A DNA stretch of 48,814 nt from Streptomyces sp. SA15 (GCF_002291145.1 NZ_NTGE01000059.1:1-48814); one strand, 5' to 3'. Positions 17,700 to 25,493 are shown, counted from the first letter of the stretch. A program made the numbers and translations. The notes: generated by a model from the letters alone, not told the origin.

Positions 17700-18023
17700 C
17701 AAGCCGCACCGTCTGAGTCCTCGGCCCGCCTGGGGCGACATCGGTGGACCATCGAGCGCACCGTGAGCTGGCTGGGCGCCTTCCGCCGCCTGCACCGGGG
17801 CTATGAGCACAAGTCCGAGCACTTCCTCGCCTTCGCCGGCATCGCCGCAGCCCTCATCTGGCGCTTGTTTTCGCGGTGGCGGGCCCTGTGTTGGGACCCC
17901 CACCAGTCCGCCCAGGCCCGCTGGCGAGCGGTCAACGCACCCCACCTAGTGGCGTTCGTGCGAGCCGGAGCCCGCTTCGAACGGGGCCAGCTCGTCGAAC
18001 GCCCCGAAGCTCACGCAGCCTGA
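17700..18023 (+). pseudogene. Fused tails of two different transposases (IS5-type joined to IS256)
   Basis: One open frame joins two unrelated endings. From about 17727 it reads RLGRHRWTIERTVSWLGAFR, RLHRGYEHKSEHFLAFAGIA, the C-terminal Glu-containing block of an IS5/IS4-type transposase. From about 17900 it reads QARWRAVNAPHLVAFVRAGA, RFERGQLVERPEAHAA and stop, the end of an IS256-family transposase and nearly the same as the remnant at 6672. The fusion is in frame by chance and has no start codon of its own. Confidence 0.75.
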
Positions 18024-18179
18024 ACAGCCTCAACTGACCCGCAGGTATTGACACAGCCCCCACCAACCTGCGGATCCACAATCCCCCAAGTCGTGACTGC
18101 GCGCACTATCCAGCGGCCCCATGTGCATCACTACCCTGGAACGGCCCAACCGGTCGATCTTCGCGGCGGTGGCCGCCGG

Positions 18180-18770
18180 TCACCACCGGTAGCTCGCCTC
18201 GCCCGGAGTCTCCCGGCATCCGTGTGCCCGGCGCTCCGCGAGCATGCGCCGTGTGTCCATGACGCCCTCACCGGTCAGCGCGAACCACGCGGTCACCGAC
18301 TCATGGCGCCTGGTCACCTCCCCCGACTCGACCAGCACCCACATCGGCGGGTCAGCCTCGGCCAGATCGGCGCCGTCCACGACGACATAGGAGGAGGCGG
18401 CGGCATCGAGGACCGCCAGCAGGCCCTGCGGATCCCTCATCCCGTGCGCGATCCCGCGCTCCTCGGCCTCCTCCACACACCACAGGGCGTACTCCTTGTC
18501 CTGCGCGCCCATGCTGATGCCGAACCCCGCGCCCGGCAGCCACGCTCCGCCCTGCTTTCCCAGGATTCGCAGAACCTCCCGCAACGCCGCGGGGACCATC
18601 CGCACGCCCTGGGCCGCGGCCATCGCATCGATCTCCTCGTCGCTAGCACCCTCGACCTTCTCGGCACGGAAACCGCCCGCCACGACCTGATCGAAGACAT
18701 CGCGAATCCCGCGCACCGCCGCGGCAGCGCTCTCGTCCACCACCCAGCCACTCTCCTGCAGTCCATGCAC
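18180..18770 (-). CDS. SMI1/KNR4 (SUKH)-like protein
   Basis: A 196-residue acidic protein, start GTG at 18768-18770 (VHGLQESGWVVDESAAAAVR). The stretch VEGASDEEIDAMAAAQGVRM, VPAALREVLRILGKQGGAWLPGAGF has the SUKH layout (E-x-E-I-x-x-x-E/A...LPxxLxxxLxxxN/GG). The second half (MGAQDKEYALWCVEEAEERG; SSYVVVDGADLAEADPPMWVLVESGE) fits the following strands. SUKH proteins in bacteria are mostly immunity proteins of contact-dependent toxin systems, but none is adjacent here. It is surrounded by fragments, so it may be an orphan immunity gene. The frame is open further upstream, but that part overlaps the dapA fragment. Confidence 0.65.
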   Translation of the reverse strand: MHGLQESGWVVDESAAAAVRGIRDVFDQVVAGGFRAEKVEGASDEEIDAMAAAQGVRMVPAALREVLRILGKQGGAWLPGAGFGISMGAQDKEYALWCVEEAEERGIAHGMRDPQGLLAVLDAAASSYVVVDGADLAEADPPMWVLVESGEVTRRHESVTAWFALTGEGVMDTRRMLAERRAHGCRETPGEASYRW

Positions 18771-18802
18771 GCGACCCAGTCTCCAGCAAGCCTGACGAGA
18801 GT

Positions 18803-18970
18803 TCAGACGAGCACGGAGACGGTTGCCAGGGCGTCCGCGAGCCGCCGGCGGTGCGGCCGCCGCAGCTCGACCAGCGGAAGGCACACCGCCGCGCGCGGGA
18901 CGATACCGAGCTCGGCCAAGGCGGACTTGGCCATGACGGCGCCCTGGGACGTGTACCCCGGCCAGCATGG
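18803..18970 (-). pseudogene. dapA-like C-terminal fragment
   Basis: The minus frame ending at 18803 encodes QGAVMAKSALAELGIVPRAA, VCLPLVELRRPHRRRLADAL, ATVSVLV. The 'GAVMAxKAALAxLGxxxxxxVRLPLVxL' end is that of 4-hydroxy-tetrahydrodipicolinate synthase (DapA) and related aldolases. Upstream homology (AAEWLGAMLAGVH) is in a shifted frame. The Schiff-base lysine and the barrel are absent. This is a non-functional relic of a lysine-pathway type gene or one of its catabolic relatives. Confidence 0.6.
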
Positions 18971-19119
18971 CACCCAACCACTCTGCCGCCAGGCCGACTT
19001 GACGCCGCCATGCGGGTGCCGTGCCGGGCGGAACCTGCCCCGCTACAGCGGCGGTGGCAGGCGGGCTTCGGCTTGGTCAGGCAGTGCCGGTCCGGCCCAG
19101 CGGTGACCACACTGAAGGC

Positions 19120-19330
19120 ATGGACACGATCAGCATTGGCCAGGTCGAGTCGAAGGAGCGGTTCCCCTTCTGGTGCGAGACGAGCGCGATGCTCTGAGTC
19201 CCCTGCGACCTGCGCTGCGACCCGCGGCTGGAGAGCGGCTTCAAGCCCCGGCAGGCATCAGCCATTTCGGTCTTGTGCCGGTGACGCTGCTGACCACGAC
19301 GCCCCACTCGGTCCACCGCACGCTCAGTAC
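19120..19330 (+). pseudogene. AraC-family regulator, N-terminal fragment
   Basis: ATG 19120 starts MDTISIGQVESKERFPFWCE, the usual opening of AraC-type regulators with an 'AraC-binding-like' N-terminal domain, but a TGA follows after 25 codons (19195-19197). Readthrough continues VPCDLRCDPRLESGFK, then in another frame ISHFGLVPVTLLTTTPHSVH, both family-typical. The DNA-binding C-terminus is absent; the IS end at 19386 lies just downstream. Decayed and truncated. Confidence 0.65.
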
Positions 19331-19385
19331 CCTTTTGTGATCCCGAAGTCCGAGAGGTGAGAGGGGTAGGCCAGCGGGTGACAGG

Positions 19386-19515
19386 AAACAGTGAAGTTGC
19401 GCCATCTTGAAGTAGCTGGTCAGGGAGCTGGTGTGACCCTGTTGATGGCGCTCGGACTGACCGTGGGGCGGGTGTCCAACTTGTAGATCATTTGGCGGCG
19501 GTGGCGTCGAGGGTC
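19386..19515 (-). repeat. IS5-type IS terminal segment, copy 2 (with transposase tail)
   Basis: Read on the minus strand this gives the ending LLVLTTLDATAAK with a stop (about 19500), then the outer IS end (GACCAGCTACTTCAAGATGG, CGCAACTTCA) at 19386-19425. The same layout occurs at 3213-3455, and the stretch GCTCGGACTG...TAGATCATTTGG...GTGGCGTCGAGG recurs in the same orientation at 20330-20390. The two copies bracket the alpha/beta hydrolase gene as direct repeats. Confidence 0.6.
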
Positions 19516-19594
19516 GTCAGGACGAGCAGGGCCCGCGCGAACCGCACATGCCTTGCGAAGGAATCAGCGCCAGCGAGGCATCGTTCATGCCTGC

Positions 19595-20266
19595 ATGACG
19601 ACCTTCGTTCTCGTTCCCGGCGGCTGGCGCGGCGGTTGGTATTTCTCCGACCTGGCCGACCGGCTCCGCACCGCCGGACACCGGGCGCTGACCGTTACCC
19701 CCACCGGCGTCGGTGACCGCGCCCACCTGAACTCTGCCAACGTCAATCTCGACACTCACATCGACGACGTGCTCGCCGTACTCGCTACCGAGGAGGTCAG
19801 CGACGCCGTTCTCGTCGGGCACAGCTACGGCGGCATGGTGATCACCGGTGCCGCCGACCGTGCCCCTTCTGGTGTGGTGCGCCGCCTGGTCTACTCCGAC
19901 GCCTACGTACCCGAGGACGGCCAGTCCTGTTGGGACCTGACCACCGATGCCTACCGCAGCCTGTTCCTGGACGGTGCGGCGGCGGACGGATATGCGGTCC
20001 AGCCGCCTCCCGGCAGGGACCCGCGAGTGACCGCACATCCACTGGCCTCCTTCCTCCAGCGGATCCGGCTGGACGCGGGTGGCCTGCATGACGTCAAGAC
20101 CCGGGACTACGTGTATCTGTCCGGGTGGGACGGCACGCCATTCACTGCCGTCCGTGACCGGCTGGCCAACGACCCAAACTGGCGGGTCCACACCCTGGTC
20201 AGCGGCCATGACGTGTGGAGGGATGCCCCGCAGGAGTTCTTGGAGATCCTTCTGCTCGGCGAATAG
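19595..20266 (+). CDS. Alpha/beta hydrolase (EstC/salicylate-esterase-like)
   Basis: A 223-residue alpha/beta-hydrolase-fold esterase. ATG 19595 begins MTTFVLVPGGWRGGWYFSDL, where the oxyanion-hole region VPGGWRGGW is typical of plant-like and Streptomyces small esterases. The nucleophile elbow is VGHSYGGMV with S77. The C-terminal LVSGHDVWRDAPQEF contains the catalytic His205, and the acid is probably an Asp in the 145-180 region. There is no signal peptide, so it acts in the cytoplasm. It is slightly short, since family members are 230-260 residues, but all core strands seem present. It stands alone between two IS-end repeats and may have arrived with them. Substrate unknown. Confidence 0.85.
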   Translation: MTTFVLVPGGWRGGWYFSDLADRLRTAGHRALTVTPTGVGDRAHLNSANVNLDTHIDDVLAVLATEEVSDAVLVGHSYGGMVITGAADRAPSGVVRRLVYSDAYVPEDGQSCWDLTTDAYRSLFLDGAAADGYAVQPPPGRDPRVTAHPLASFLQRIRLDAGGLHDVKTRDYVYLSGWDGTPFTAVRDRLANDPNWRVHTLVSGHDVWRDAPQEFLEILLLGE

Positions 20267-20304
20267 CCACGACACGACGCGGTGCGCGGACGGCCTCAAA
20301 CGCG

Positions 20305-20430
20305 CACCGCTAGGGGCGTTGGCTTCGGGGTGCTCGGACTGGTCGTGGGCGGGTGCCTGCCCTGTAGATCATTTGGTGGTGGCGTCGAGGTTCGTCAGCA
20401 CGAGGAGGGCGCGTAGCAGGTGGGTGGCGC
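20305..20430 (-). pseudogene. IS5-type transposase extreme C-terminus and IS end
   Basis: The minus frame has LLRALLVLTNLDATTK and a stop near 20369, followed by IS-end sequence to about 20305. The upstream boundary, near 20430, falls inside the coiled-coil passenger ORF, so the IS end was joined into that gene. Only ~15 transposase codons survive. Confidence 0.65.
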
Positions 20431-20682
20431 GGACTCGGCCACCCCCGGCGCACGATCCGGGACCAGCCGCACTGCCCGCCCCGCCACCTGAACGACCGGC
20501 GACCCGACCTCCGCGCGCTCGTCGGCGAGCTGCTCGCGCATCCGCTGCCACACCCGCTCGGCCATGGCGAGCTCGTCCCGCTCGGCCCGCACCTCCGCCA
20601 ACTGCTTGGCCAGCTGCCCCTCAAGGCCGTCCAGCTCCGCACGTCGGGCGGCGATCCGCTCCAGCACCTCGGGGTCCATCAT
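20431..20682 (-). pseudogene. Coiled-coil IS-associated passenger protein, truncated at its 3' end
   Basis: Starts MMDPEVLERIAARRAELDGL (either of two ATGs, 20682 or 20679) and continues EGQLAKQLAEVRAERDELAM, a long charged coiled coil, then QVAGRAVRLVPDRAPGVAES. At about 20430 it runs out of frame into the IS5-type tail. Longer relatives in Streptomyces, as I recall them, continue with a small winged-helix-like domain after this point. Function unknown; found near IS copies, like the ORF at 4608-4856. Confidence 0.55.
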
Positions 20683-20747
20683 GCGCCGGAGCGTACGAGC
20701 TGCCCCATCAACGACGGGCGAGATTCCGCAAAACTGCCCCTGCTAGA

Positions 20748-20852
20748 CAATCTACGCCCCAGACTGCCGCCCCCGACCAGCACGAGCACGCAATCAGCGA
20801 CCCGCACCAGCCCTTTGACCAGCGACTTCAAAATGGCGGACCTTCATTGAAA
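20748..20852 (+). repeat. IS terminal segment, copy 3
   Basis: CCGACCAGCACGAGCACGCA, then TTTGACCAGCGACTTCAAAA and GGCGGACCTTCATTGA match the segments at 3361-3455 (same strand) and 19386-19425 (reverse). The end at about 20852 abuts a cut IS701-type transposase, so this is the outer boundary of an IS that landed in or recombined with it. Confidence 0.55.
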
Positions 20853-21258
20853 TACGGGGCCTGGCGGTGCCGGTGTACTGGCGCTGGACGCCGACCGTGC
20901 CAGTGCCCTTCTTCACGTCGCCGGTCTCGTCGACGACCAGCACCGCCTGGTCGTCGTGCAGGTGCTCCACCACGTAGGCGCGTACGTCGTCGCGGACCTG
21001 ATCGGCATCCCACTTGGCCCTGCCCAGCAGGTGCTGCATGCCGTCCGGGGTGGTCTCCCCGGCCCACTCGGCGATGGTCCAGCAGTTCTTACGCGGGAGG
21101 TCCGACAGCAGCCCGAGTACCAACTGCCGGACGTGACGCCGGGGTTCGACCCGCGCGAACCGTCCCGCTATCCGGCCCATGAGGCCCTCGAACGCCTCCT
21201 GCCAGCGGGCAGGGTCTACGCGGTGACCAGCGGCCACCGCATGATCGTTTGTCTTCAC
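20853..21258 (-). pseudogene. IS701-family transposase, N-terminal part only
   Basis: Starting at GTG 21256-21258 (VKTNDHAVAAGHRVDPARWQ) the frame shows FARVEPRRHVRQLVLGLLSD, NCWTIAEWAGETTPDGMQHL, LGRAKWDADQVRDDVRAYVV and VLVVDETGDVKKGTGTVGVQ, which includes the first catalytic Asp (VVDETG) of IS701-family transposases. It breaks off after RQYTGTA, where the IS end at 20852 begins. The later catalytic Asp and Glu are missing. About one third of the usual ~400 residues remain. Confidence 0.85.
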
Positions 21259-21513
21259 ACACCGATGGTCAACGGTGGCCGCACCCGTCTCCGCACCGGC
21301 CCCCGCGTCGACTGAGCACTGCACTCGGCGGCTGGGAGCGTCCGAGCGGGGCTTCCACTGCACCTTGCCGAGGTGCCGGAGGCAGTGCGTCTTCACCGAC
21401 TTGGTTCTGCGGCGATGACTTTCATCGTGCAGTGTCGTCTAAAGGCGGGGGAGGGGCAGCCGCCCTCCCCCGCAGTCCGAAACGGGCCAGCCCTGTCGAT
21501 CTAGGAGCCTTCC

Positions 21514-22362
21514 GTGTCCGCACTCCGTACTCTCACGACTGGCCTCGTTCTCGGCGAGTCACCCCGCTGGCACGACGGCCGCCTGTGGTTCTGCGACTGG
21601 GGTGCCCATGAGGTCGTGGCCGTCGACCTCGACGGCCGCAGCGAAATCGTCGTCCGCGTACCTTCATTCCCGTTCTGCATCGACTGGCTGCCGGACGGCC
21701 GCCTGCTCATCGTCTCGGGCAGCGATCGGCTTCTGCTGCGTCAGCAGCCCGACGGGTCGCTCGTTTCACACGCCGGCCTCGCCGGCCTGTGCGACCGTCC
21801 CTGGAACGAGATCGTCGTGGCCGGAAGCGGGAACGTTTACCTCAACAGCATCGGCTTCGACATGATGGCCGGCGAAGATCCCTCCCCCGGCATCCTCGCC
21901 GTGGTCACCCCCGACGGCTCGGCACGCCAGGTGGCGGACGACGTCGCGTTCCCCAACGGTATGGCGATCACGCCCGACGGATCGACGTTGATCCTCGCCG
22001 AGTCCCACGCGAGCAGGCTCACCGCTTTCGATATCGAGGGCGACGGCGGCCTCTCAAATCGCCGGGTTTGGGCCGAACTCGACGCCGCCGCCCCTGACGG
22101 CATCTGCCTCGATGACGAAGGCGCAGTCTGGTACGCGGACGTCCCCAACAAGCGCTGCGTCCGCGTACAGGAAGGCGGAAAGGTACTGCAGACAGTCGAA
22201 CTCGACCGCGGGTGCTTCTCCTGTGCGCTCGGGGGCGCCGACGGCCGGACACTGTACATGATGGCGGCACAGTGGCCCGGGCCGGAAAGCGCGGCAGACG
22301 GGGCACGAACCGGCCAGGTGCTGGCCATGGATGCACCGAGCCCGGGCGCTCATCGTCCGTAG
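21514..22362 (+). CDS. SMP-30/gluconolactonase-family protein
   Basis: A 282-residue six-bladed beta-propeller of the SMP-30/LRE family. Start GTG 21514 with AGGAG about 7 nt upstream. Key features: GLVLGESPRWHDGRLWFCDW, carrying the metal-binding Glu; DRPWNEIVV with the conserved Asn region; FPNGMAITPDGSTLILAESH and APDGICLDDEGAVWYADVPN, carrying the remaining metal ligand and the catalytic Asp. Enzymes of the family open sugar lactones or hydrolyse related esters using one divalent metal ion. No signal peptide. It stands alone between IS701 debris and a TetR gene; its physiological substrate is not indicated. Confidence 0.9.
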   Translation: MSALRTLTTGLVLGESPRWHDGRLWFCDWGAHEVVAVDLDGRSEIVVRVPSFPFCIDWLPDGRLLIVSGSDRLLLRQQPDGSLVSHAGLAGLCDRPWNEIVVAGSGNVYLNSIGFDMMAGEDPSPGILAVVTPDGSARQVADDVAFPNGMAITPDGSTLILAESHASRLTAFDIEGDGGLSNRRVWAELDAAAPDGICLDDEGAVWYADVPNKRCVRVQEGGKVLQTVELDRGCFSCALGGADGRTLYMMAAQWPGPESAADGARTGQVLAMDAPSPGAHRP

Positions 22363-22590
22363 TACCCAAACCCAAACCCCCGCTCACTAGCAACATTACG
22401 AACTACGGCTGCTAGGGCGCGTATCGAGTCGTGATCAATGAGCACCGCAGCTTCCGGGCCGGGTGCCCCGTCGGGGGTACGGGGCCGGCGATCTGCGGCT
22501 GCGCCGTGTGGGCGCGAGTGACCGGAAGCGATGCCGCAGGCAGGCAGCGGGGCCCGAGGACCCCGGCCGTGTGCCATCCGGGACGGTGCG

Positions 22591-23169
22591 TCAGAGCATG
22601 GCGAGCCGGTCCACCAGCAGCTCCGTCCTGCGCTCGGTGTCCTCCGGCGGGAGCCGTCCCGCTCGGGTCAGGGTGGCCAGTCCGTGCAGGGAGGCCCAGA
22701 ACGTCTCGGTGAACAGCTCCGGGCGCACGCCGTCCCCGGCGACCTCGCTGAGGCACTCCAGCAGCGCGGCGAAGGCGTCCTTCAACGGTTCGGGGGTGTC
22801 CTCCTGCGCGTACGCCAGGCCGCCGTCGAGCTGGAACAGGGCGTCGTAGACCGCCGGATGGCGTTCGGCGAAGGCGAGGTAGGCACGGGCCAGCGCGGTG
22901 ACCCGGGCGCGGGGGCCGTCGGCGGCGGCGGTCGCGGCCCGCATCGCCACGGCCATCTCGGAAGCGCCCTGCAGAGCGACGGCGCCGATGATCTCGCGCT
23001 TGCCGCGGAAGTGGCTGTAGAGGACGGGCTGGCTGTATTCGATGCGCTCGGCGAGCCGCCGGGTGGTGACCGCGTCCCAGCCCTGCTGCTCGGCGAGTTC
23101 GCGGGCCGTGGCCACGATGAGGCGCTCGCGGCTGACCCGTTCGCGCTGCTTGCGTTCCTGTACCGACAT
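22591..23169 (-). CDS. TetR/AcrR-family repressor
   Basis: A 192-residue regulator. N-terminal helix-turn-helix: RERLIVATARELAEQQGWDA then VTTRRLAERIEYSQPVLYSH FRGKREIIGAV. The C-terminal ligand domain has VTALARAYLAFAERHPAVYD ALFQLDGGL, the layout of the WHG subgroup. It starts at ATG 23169 and is divergent from the DUF1772-like gene. The 91-bp gap holds two identical-type palindromes (CTAGCANCGCTAG) and a weaker third, one of them 10 nt from its own start, which fits autorepression and control of the neighbour. Confidence 0.9.
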   Translation of the reverse strand: MSVQERKQRERVSRERLIVATARELAEQQGWDAVTTRRLAERIEYSQPVLYSHFRGKREIIGAVALQGASEMAVAMRAATAAADGPRARVTALARAYLAFAERHPAVYDALFQLDGGLAYAQEDTPEPLKDAFAALLECLSEVAGDGVRPELFTETFWASLHGLATLTRAGRLPPEDTERRTELLVDRLAML

Positions 23170-23178
23170 GATTCGATC

Positions 23179-23242
23179 CTAGCACCGCTAGACAATCGGG
23201 CGACAGCAGTGATAGCGTTGCATCATCATCTAGCAACGCTAG
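23179..23242. promoter_or_regulatory. Three operator-like repeats between tetR and the DUF1772-like gene
   Basis: CTAGCACCGCTAG (23179-23191) and CTAGCAACGCTAG (23230-23242) share 5-bp arms CTAGC/GCTAG around a 3-nt core. A third, ATAGCGTTGCATC (23211-23223), is a degenerate reverse-oriented copy with the central TAGCGTTGC intact. TAGACA (23189-23194) and TAGCGT (23213-23218), 18 nt apart, could be -35/-10 elements of the rightward promoter, so the sites would cover it. Confidence 0.65.
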
Positions 23243-23260
23243 ATCCCGGGAGGGGTCATC

Positions 23261-23707
23261 ATGCTCAATGCGCTCGAGGTCGTCACCATCGTGGTCGTCG
23301 GCGTGATGGTGGGGGTGGAGTTCTCCGTCCCCTTCTTCAGCAACCCGATCCTCAACGCACTCCCCGGCGACAACGGCCTGCGCGGCCGCGTCCACGGGGC
23401 CCGACTGGGCGGCGCCGTGATGCCTTTCTGGTACATCGGCTCGCTCGTCCTCGTCGGGGTCTGGGCCGTCGCCGGATGGGACGACGATGGCACCGGCCTC
23501 GTCGTGACCGCCGCCGCGCTGCTGATCGTCAGCGTGCTCATGTCGATCCTGGTGCTCGTCCCGATCAACAACCGGGTCAAGACGTGGACCGCCGGCAGCC
23601 GGCCGGCCGACTGGAAGGAGCAGATGAAGCGCTGGGACCGCTGGCACTACGTCCGCGTCGCCGTCATCATCGCCGCCTTCGCCTGCCTGGCGGCCGCCCT
23701 CACCTGA
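23261..23707 (+). CDS. DUF1772-like small integral membrane protein
   Basis: A 148-residue protein with four hydrophobic spans: about residues 5-24 (VVTIVVVGVMVGVEFSVPFF), 52-72 (GAVMPFWYIGSLVLVGVWAV), 80-103 and 128-147. The NNRVKTW...DWKEQMKRWDRWHYVR segment between spans 3 and 4 is the usual DUF1772 (anthrone-oxygenase-like) motif. ATG 23261 has GGGAGGGG upstream. It is divergent from the TetR gene and carries an operator-like site 19 nt before its start, so it is almost surely that repressor's target. Biochemical function in this subgroup is unknown. Confidence 0.85.
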   Translation: MLNALEVVTIVVVGVMVGVEFSVPFFSNPILNALPGDNGLRGRVHGARLGGAVMPFWYIGSLVLVGVWAVAGWDDDGTGLVVTAAALLIVSVLMSILVLVPINNRVKTWTAGSRPADWKEQMKRWDRWHYVRVAVIIAAFACLAAALT

Positions 23708-23832
23708 GCCCGCGGGCCGGCGCGGCGCCGGTGGCGCACAATCCCCACTCCCCGGGCGGCAGCGGGCCACCGAAATCCCGACGTCCGGGCATGCAGCTGC
23801 CGCTGAGAGTCCACACCTGCGATCCCGACAAG

Positions 23833-24180
23833 CTACGCCCCTCGATCACCTGCGCGGCTCCCGGCTCTGGTTCGGGTGAGGTCTTTGATCCAGATCACCG
23901 AGGCACGCAGGTGAAGCCCGGCGAGGTAGCTTTCCGGGCTCTTGTCGTAGCGCTTCGCGATGCCCCGCCACGCCTTCAGTTTGTTGATCAGGCGCTCGAC
24001 GGTGTTCCTCTCCTTGTAGAGCTCGGCGTCGTGGTCGACGGGGCGTCCCCCTTTGCGGCCCTTCCTCTTCCGGTTGGCGGCCTGGTCCCGTTTCTCCGGG
24101 ATGACGGCCTTGATGCCGCGCCTGCGTGGTGGATTCTGTGGTCGAGATATCGCCTGTCCCCGGATCCCATCACAGCTGGA
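23833..24180 (-). pseudogene. IS5-family transposase, C-terminal remnant
   Basis: The minus frame ending at 23833 encodes RRRGIKAVIPEKRDQAANRK, RKGRKGGRPVDHDAELYKER, NTVERLINKLKAWRGIAKRY and DKSPESYLAGLHLRASVIWI, the last ~95 residues of an IS5-type transposase, including the ERNTVERL..K block with the catalytic Glu. There is no N-terminus; the frame is joined upstream to a host gene fragment. The sequence differs from the other IS5-type remnants in the window, so it comes from a different element. Confidence 0.82.
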
Positions 24181-24378
24181 AGGAGCCATCAGCGCGCCCC
24201 AACTCGGTGAACCTTCGTGGTCACAGCAATAGCTGCGAATAGGCAGGGCTCCGAGGGATGCGCAGGCCGTGGCGACCGCGGTCTCGATCTCGTCAGGTGC
24301 GTGGCTGTCGCCGTACGAGGTCCAGAGTTGCTCGGCGACATGCCGGATGACGACGTCCTCGTCCAGTTCGATCAACAT
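24181..24378 (-). pseudogene. Three-helix-bundle dimerisation domain protein, truncated and fused to IS
   Basis: ATG 24376-24378 begins MLIELDEDVVIRHVAEQLWT, SYGDSHAPDEIETAVATACA, then LGALPIRSY. This resembles the small actinobacterial 'three-helix bundle dimerization domain' proteins, which normally end with FVPxLVExxAR. Here, right after PIRS, the frame turns into unrelated sequence and then the IS5 transposase tail, with no stop between them. The tail of the domain has been replaced. No ribosome-binding site is clear. Function of the family is unknown. Confidence 0.5.
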
Positions 24379-24690
24379 GGCTCCCCCCCACGGCACCGGG
24401 CTCTGGATTCTTTGGACAGACCCCGCGACAGCACCTGGGCGGTCGCGCCACTCCAGTCCGCCCAGAAGCAACGCGGTACCGAACGCGGCACCTCCGATCA
24501 GCCGGGGGCGCCGGTGCAGGGCGCGCAACAGTGCGCCCCGGACGGCGACCAGGAGCGTCATGATCCCACGGTGGCTGCCCCGGAAGTGCACGTCGAGAAC
24601 CGCGACCACCACGAACAGCACGCCGATCGCAGTCCCGGCCGCGTGAACCGCGTTCGGGCCCGAGAACCGAGGGCGCACCACCAGCTGCAT
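24379..24690 (-). other. Possible small membrane protein reading into the next fragment
   Basis: The same minus frame is open upstream to an ATG at 24690. This part has two hydrophobic segments (AVHAAGTAIGVLFVVVAVLD; LIGGAAFGTALLLGGLEW) separated by a basic stretch (RGALLRALHRRPRL). It may be a separate membrane protein whose stop codon was lost, or chance coding in GC-rich DNA. No family was recognised. Confidence 0.3.
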
Positions 24691-24758
24691 CGCAGATCGG
24701 GGTGCTGAGCCATGAGGCTCGCCGCGACATGTCCGGCGGCCACTTCGGCGCCGGGTGA

Positions 24759-25493
24759 TCAGGCAGTGCTGGCCGTGCCGGCCTGCCCCTTCAGGGAGGC
24801 CACGACCTGCTGTGTCAGCTTCTTCGCGCTCGCGGCGCCGTTGTCGCTGCCGTCCGTGGACAGCACGCTGACGACGGCCGTGCCCACGCGGGTGGCGATC
24901 AGCGTGGTGCCGCTCTCCCAGGCGCTGTCGGTGAGCGTGATGGTGTAGGCGTCGTCCCCGAGCCCACTCGTGGACCTACCGGTGACCGTCACCTTGGTGT
25001 GAGTATCGGAGTCGGTGTAACTCGGGCACGCGGCGACGACCTTCGCCAGGGCCTTCATCACGTCTGCCGATGTCGTGCCGCGGTAGACGTCGATCTCCTG
25101 GTCGAGTTCGGCGGACGTGTTCTTGTCGATGTACGAGCTCTGCGCGAACGACACGCCCTCGATACCGGTGAGGTCGACCCAGGCGGTGGCGCCGAGGGCG
25201 GCGCAGTTCGGCTTGGCGGCGCTCTTGGTGGCCGGCGTTCGGTAGGTGTCGCCGGTGTCCCGGGTGAGGCTGGGGTCGGCGGCGAATCCGGACGTGAGGG
25301 ACGACGCGGGGGCCAGGGTCTTCTTCAGTTGTGTCCCCGTCAGCAGGCCGGCGTTGGGGTCCTTGGCCTTTGCCGGCTTGGCTGCTGCGGTCGGGCTGTC
25401 GGAGGTGTGGGAAGAGCCGGAGGAGCAGGCGGCCAGGGCCAGCGGGAGTGTCGCGGCGGCGAGCACCTTGAGTGCGCGGGACGGCAGACGCAT
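24759..25493 (-). CDS. Secreted lipoprotein, PknH-sensor-like domain
   Basis: A 244-residue lipoprotein. ATG 25493 follows AAGGAG by 5 nt. The signal peptide MRLPSRALKVLAAATLPLAL ends in the lipobox LALAAC, so the protein is lipid-anchored at the outer face of the membrane. A Ser/Thr/Ala-rich linker follows, then a globular domain of about 190 residues with two spaced cysteines (AKPNCAALGATAWVDL; VVAACPSYTDSD) and the LGDDAYTITL stretch, resembling the extracytoplasmic sensor domain of PknH-like kinases found as stand-alone lipoproteins in Streptomyces. No kinase lies nearby. Role unknown. Confidence 0.8.
   Translation of the reverse strand: MRLPSRALKVLAAATLPLALAACSSGSSHTSDSPTAAAKPAKAKDPNAGLLTGTQLKKTLAPASSLTSGFAADPSLTRDTGDTYRTPATKSAAKPNCAALGATAWVDLTGIEGVSFAQSSYIDKNTSAELDQEIDVYRGTTSADVMKALAKVVAACPSYTDSDTHTKVTVTGRSTSGLGDDAYTITLTDSAWESGTTLIATRVGTAVVSVLSTDGSDNGAASAKKLTQQVVASLKGQAGTASTA

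Noticed and set aside
22531..24210. A 559-codon plus-strand open frame across the TetR gene and DUF1772 region
   Set aside because: It runs antisense to a textbook TetR protein and out of phase with the DUF1772-like membrane protein.
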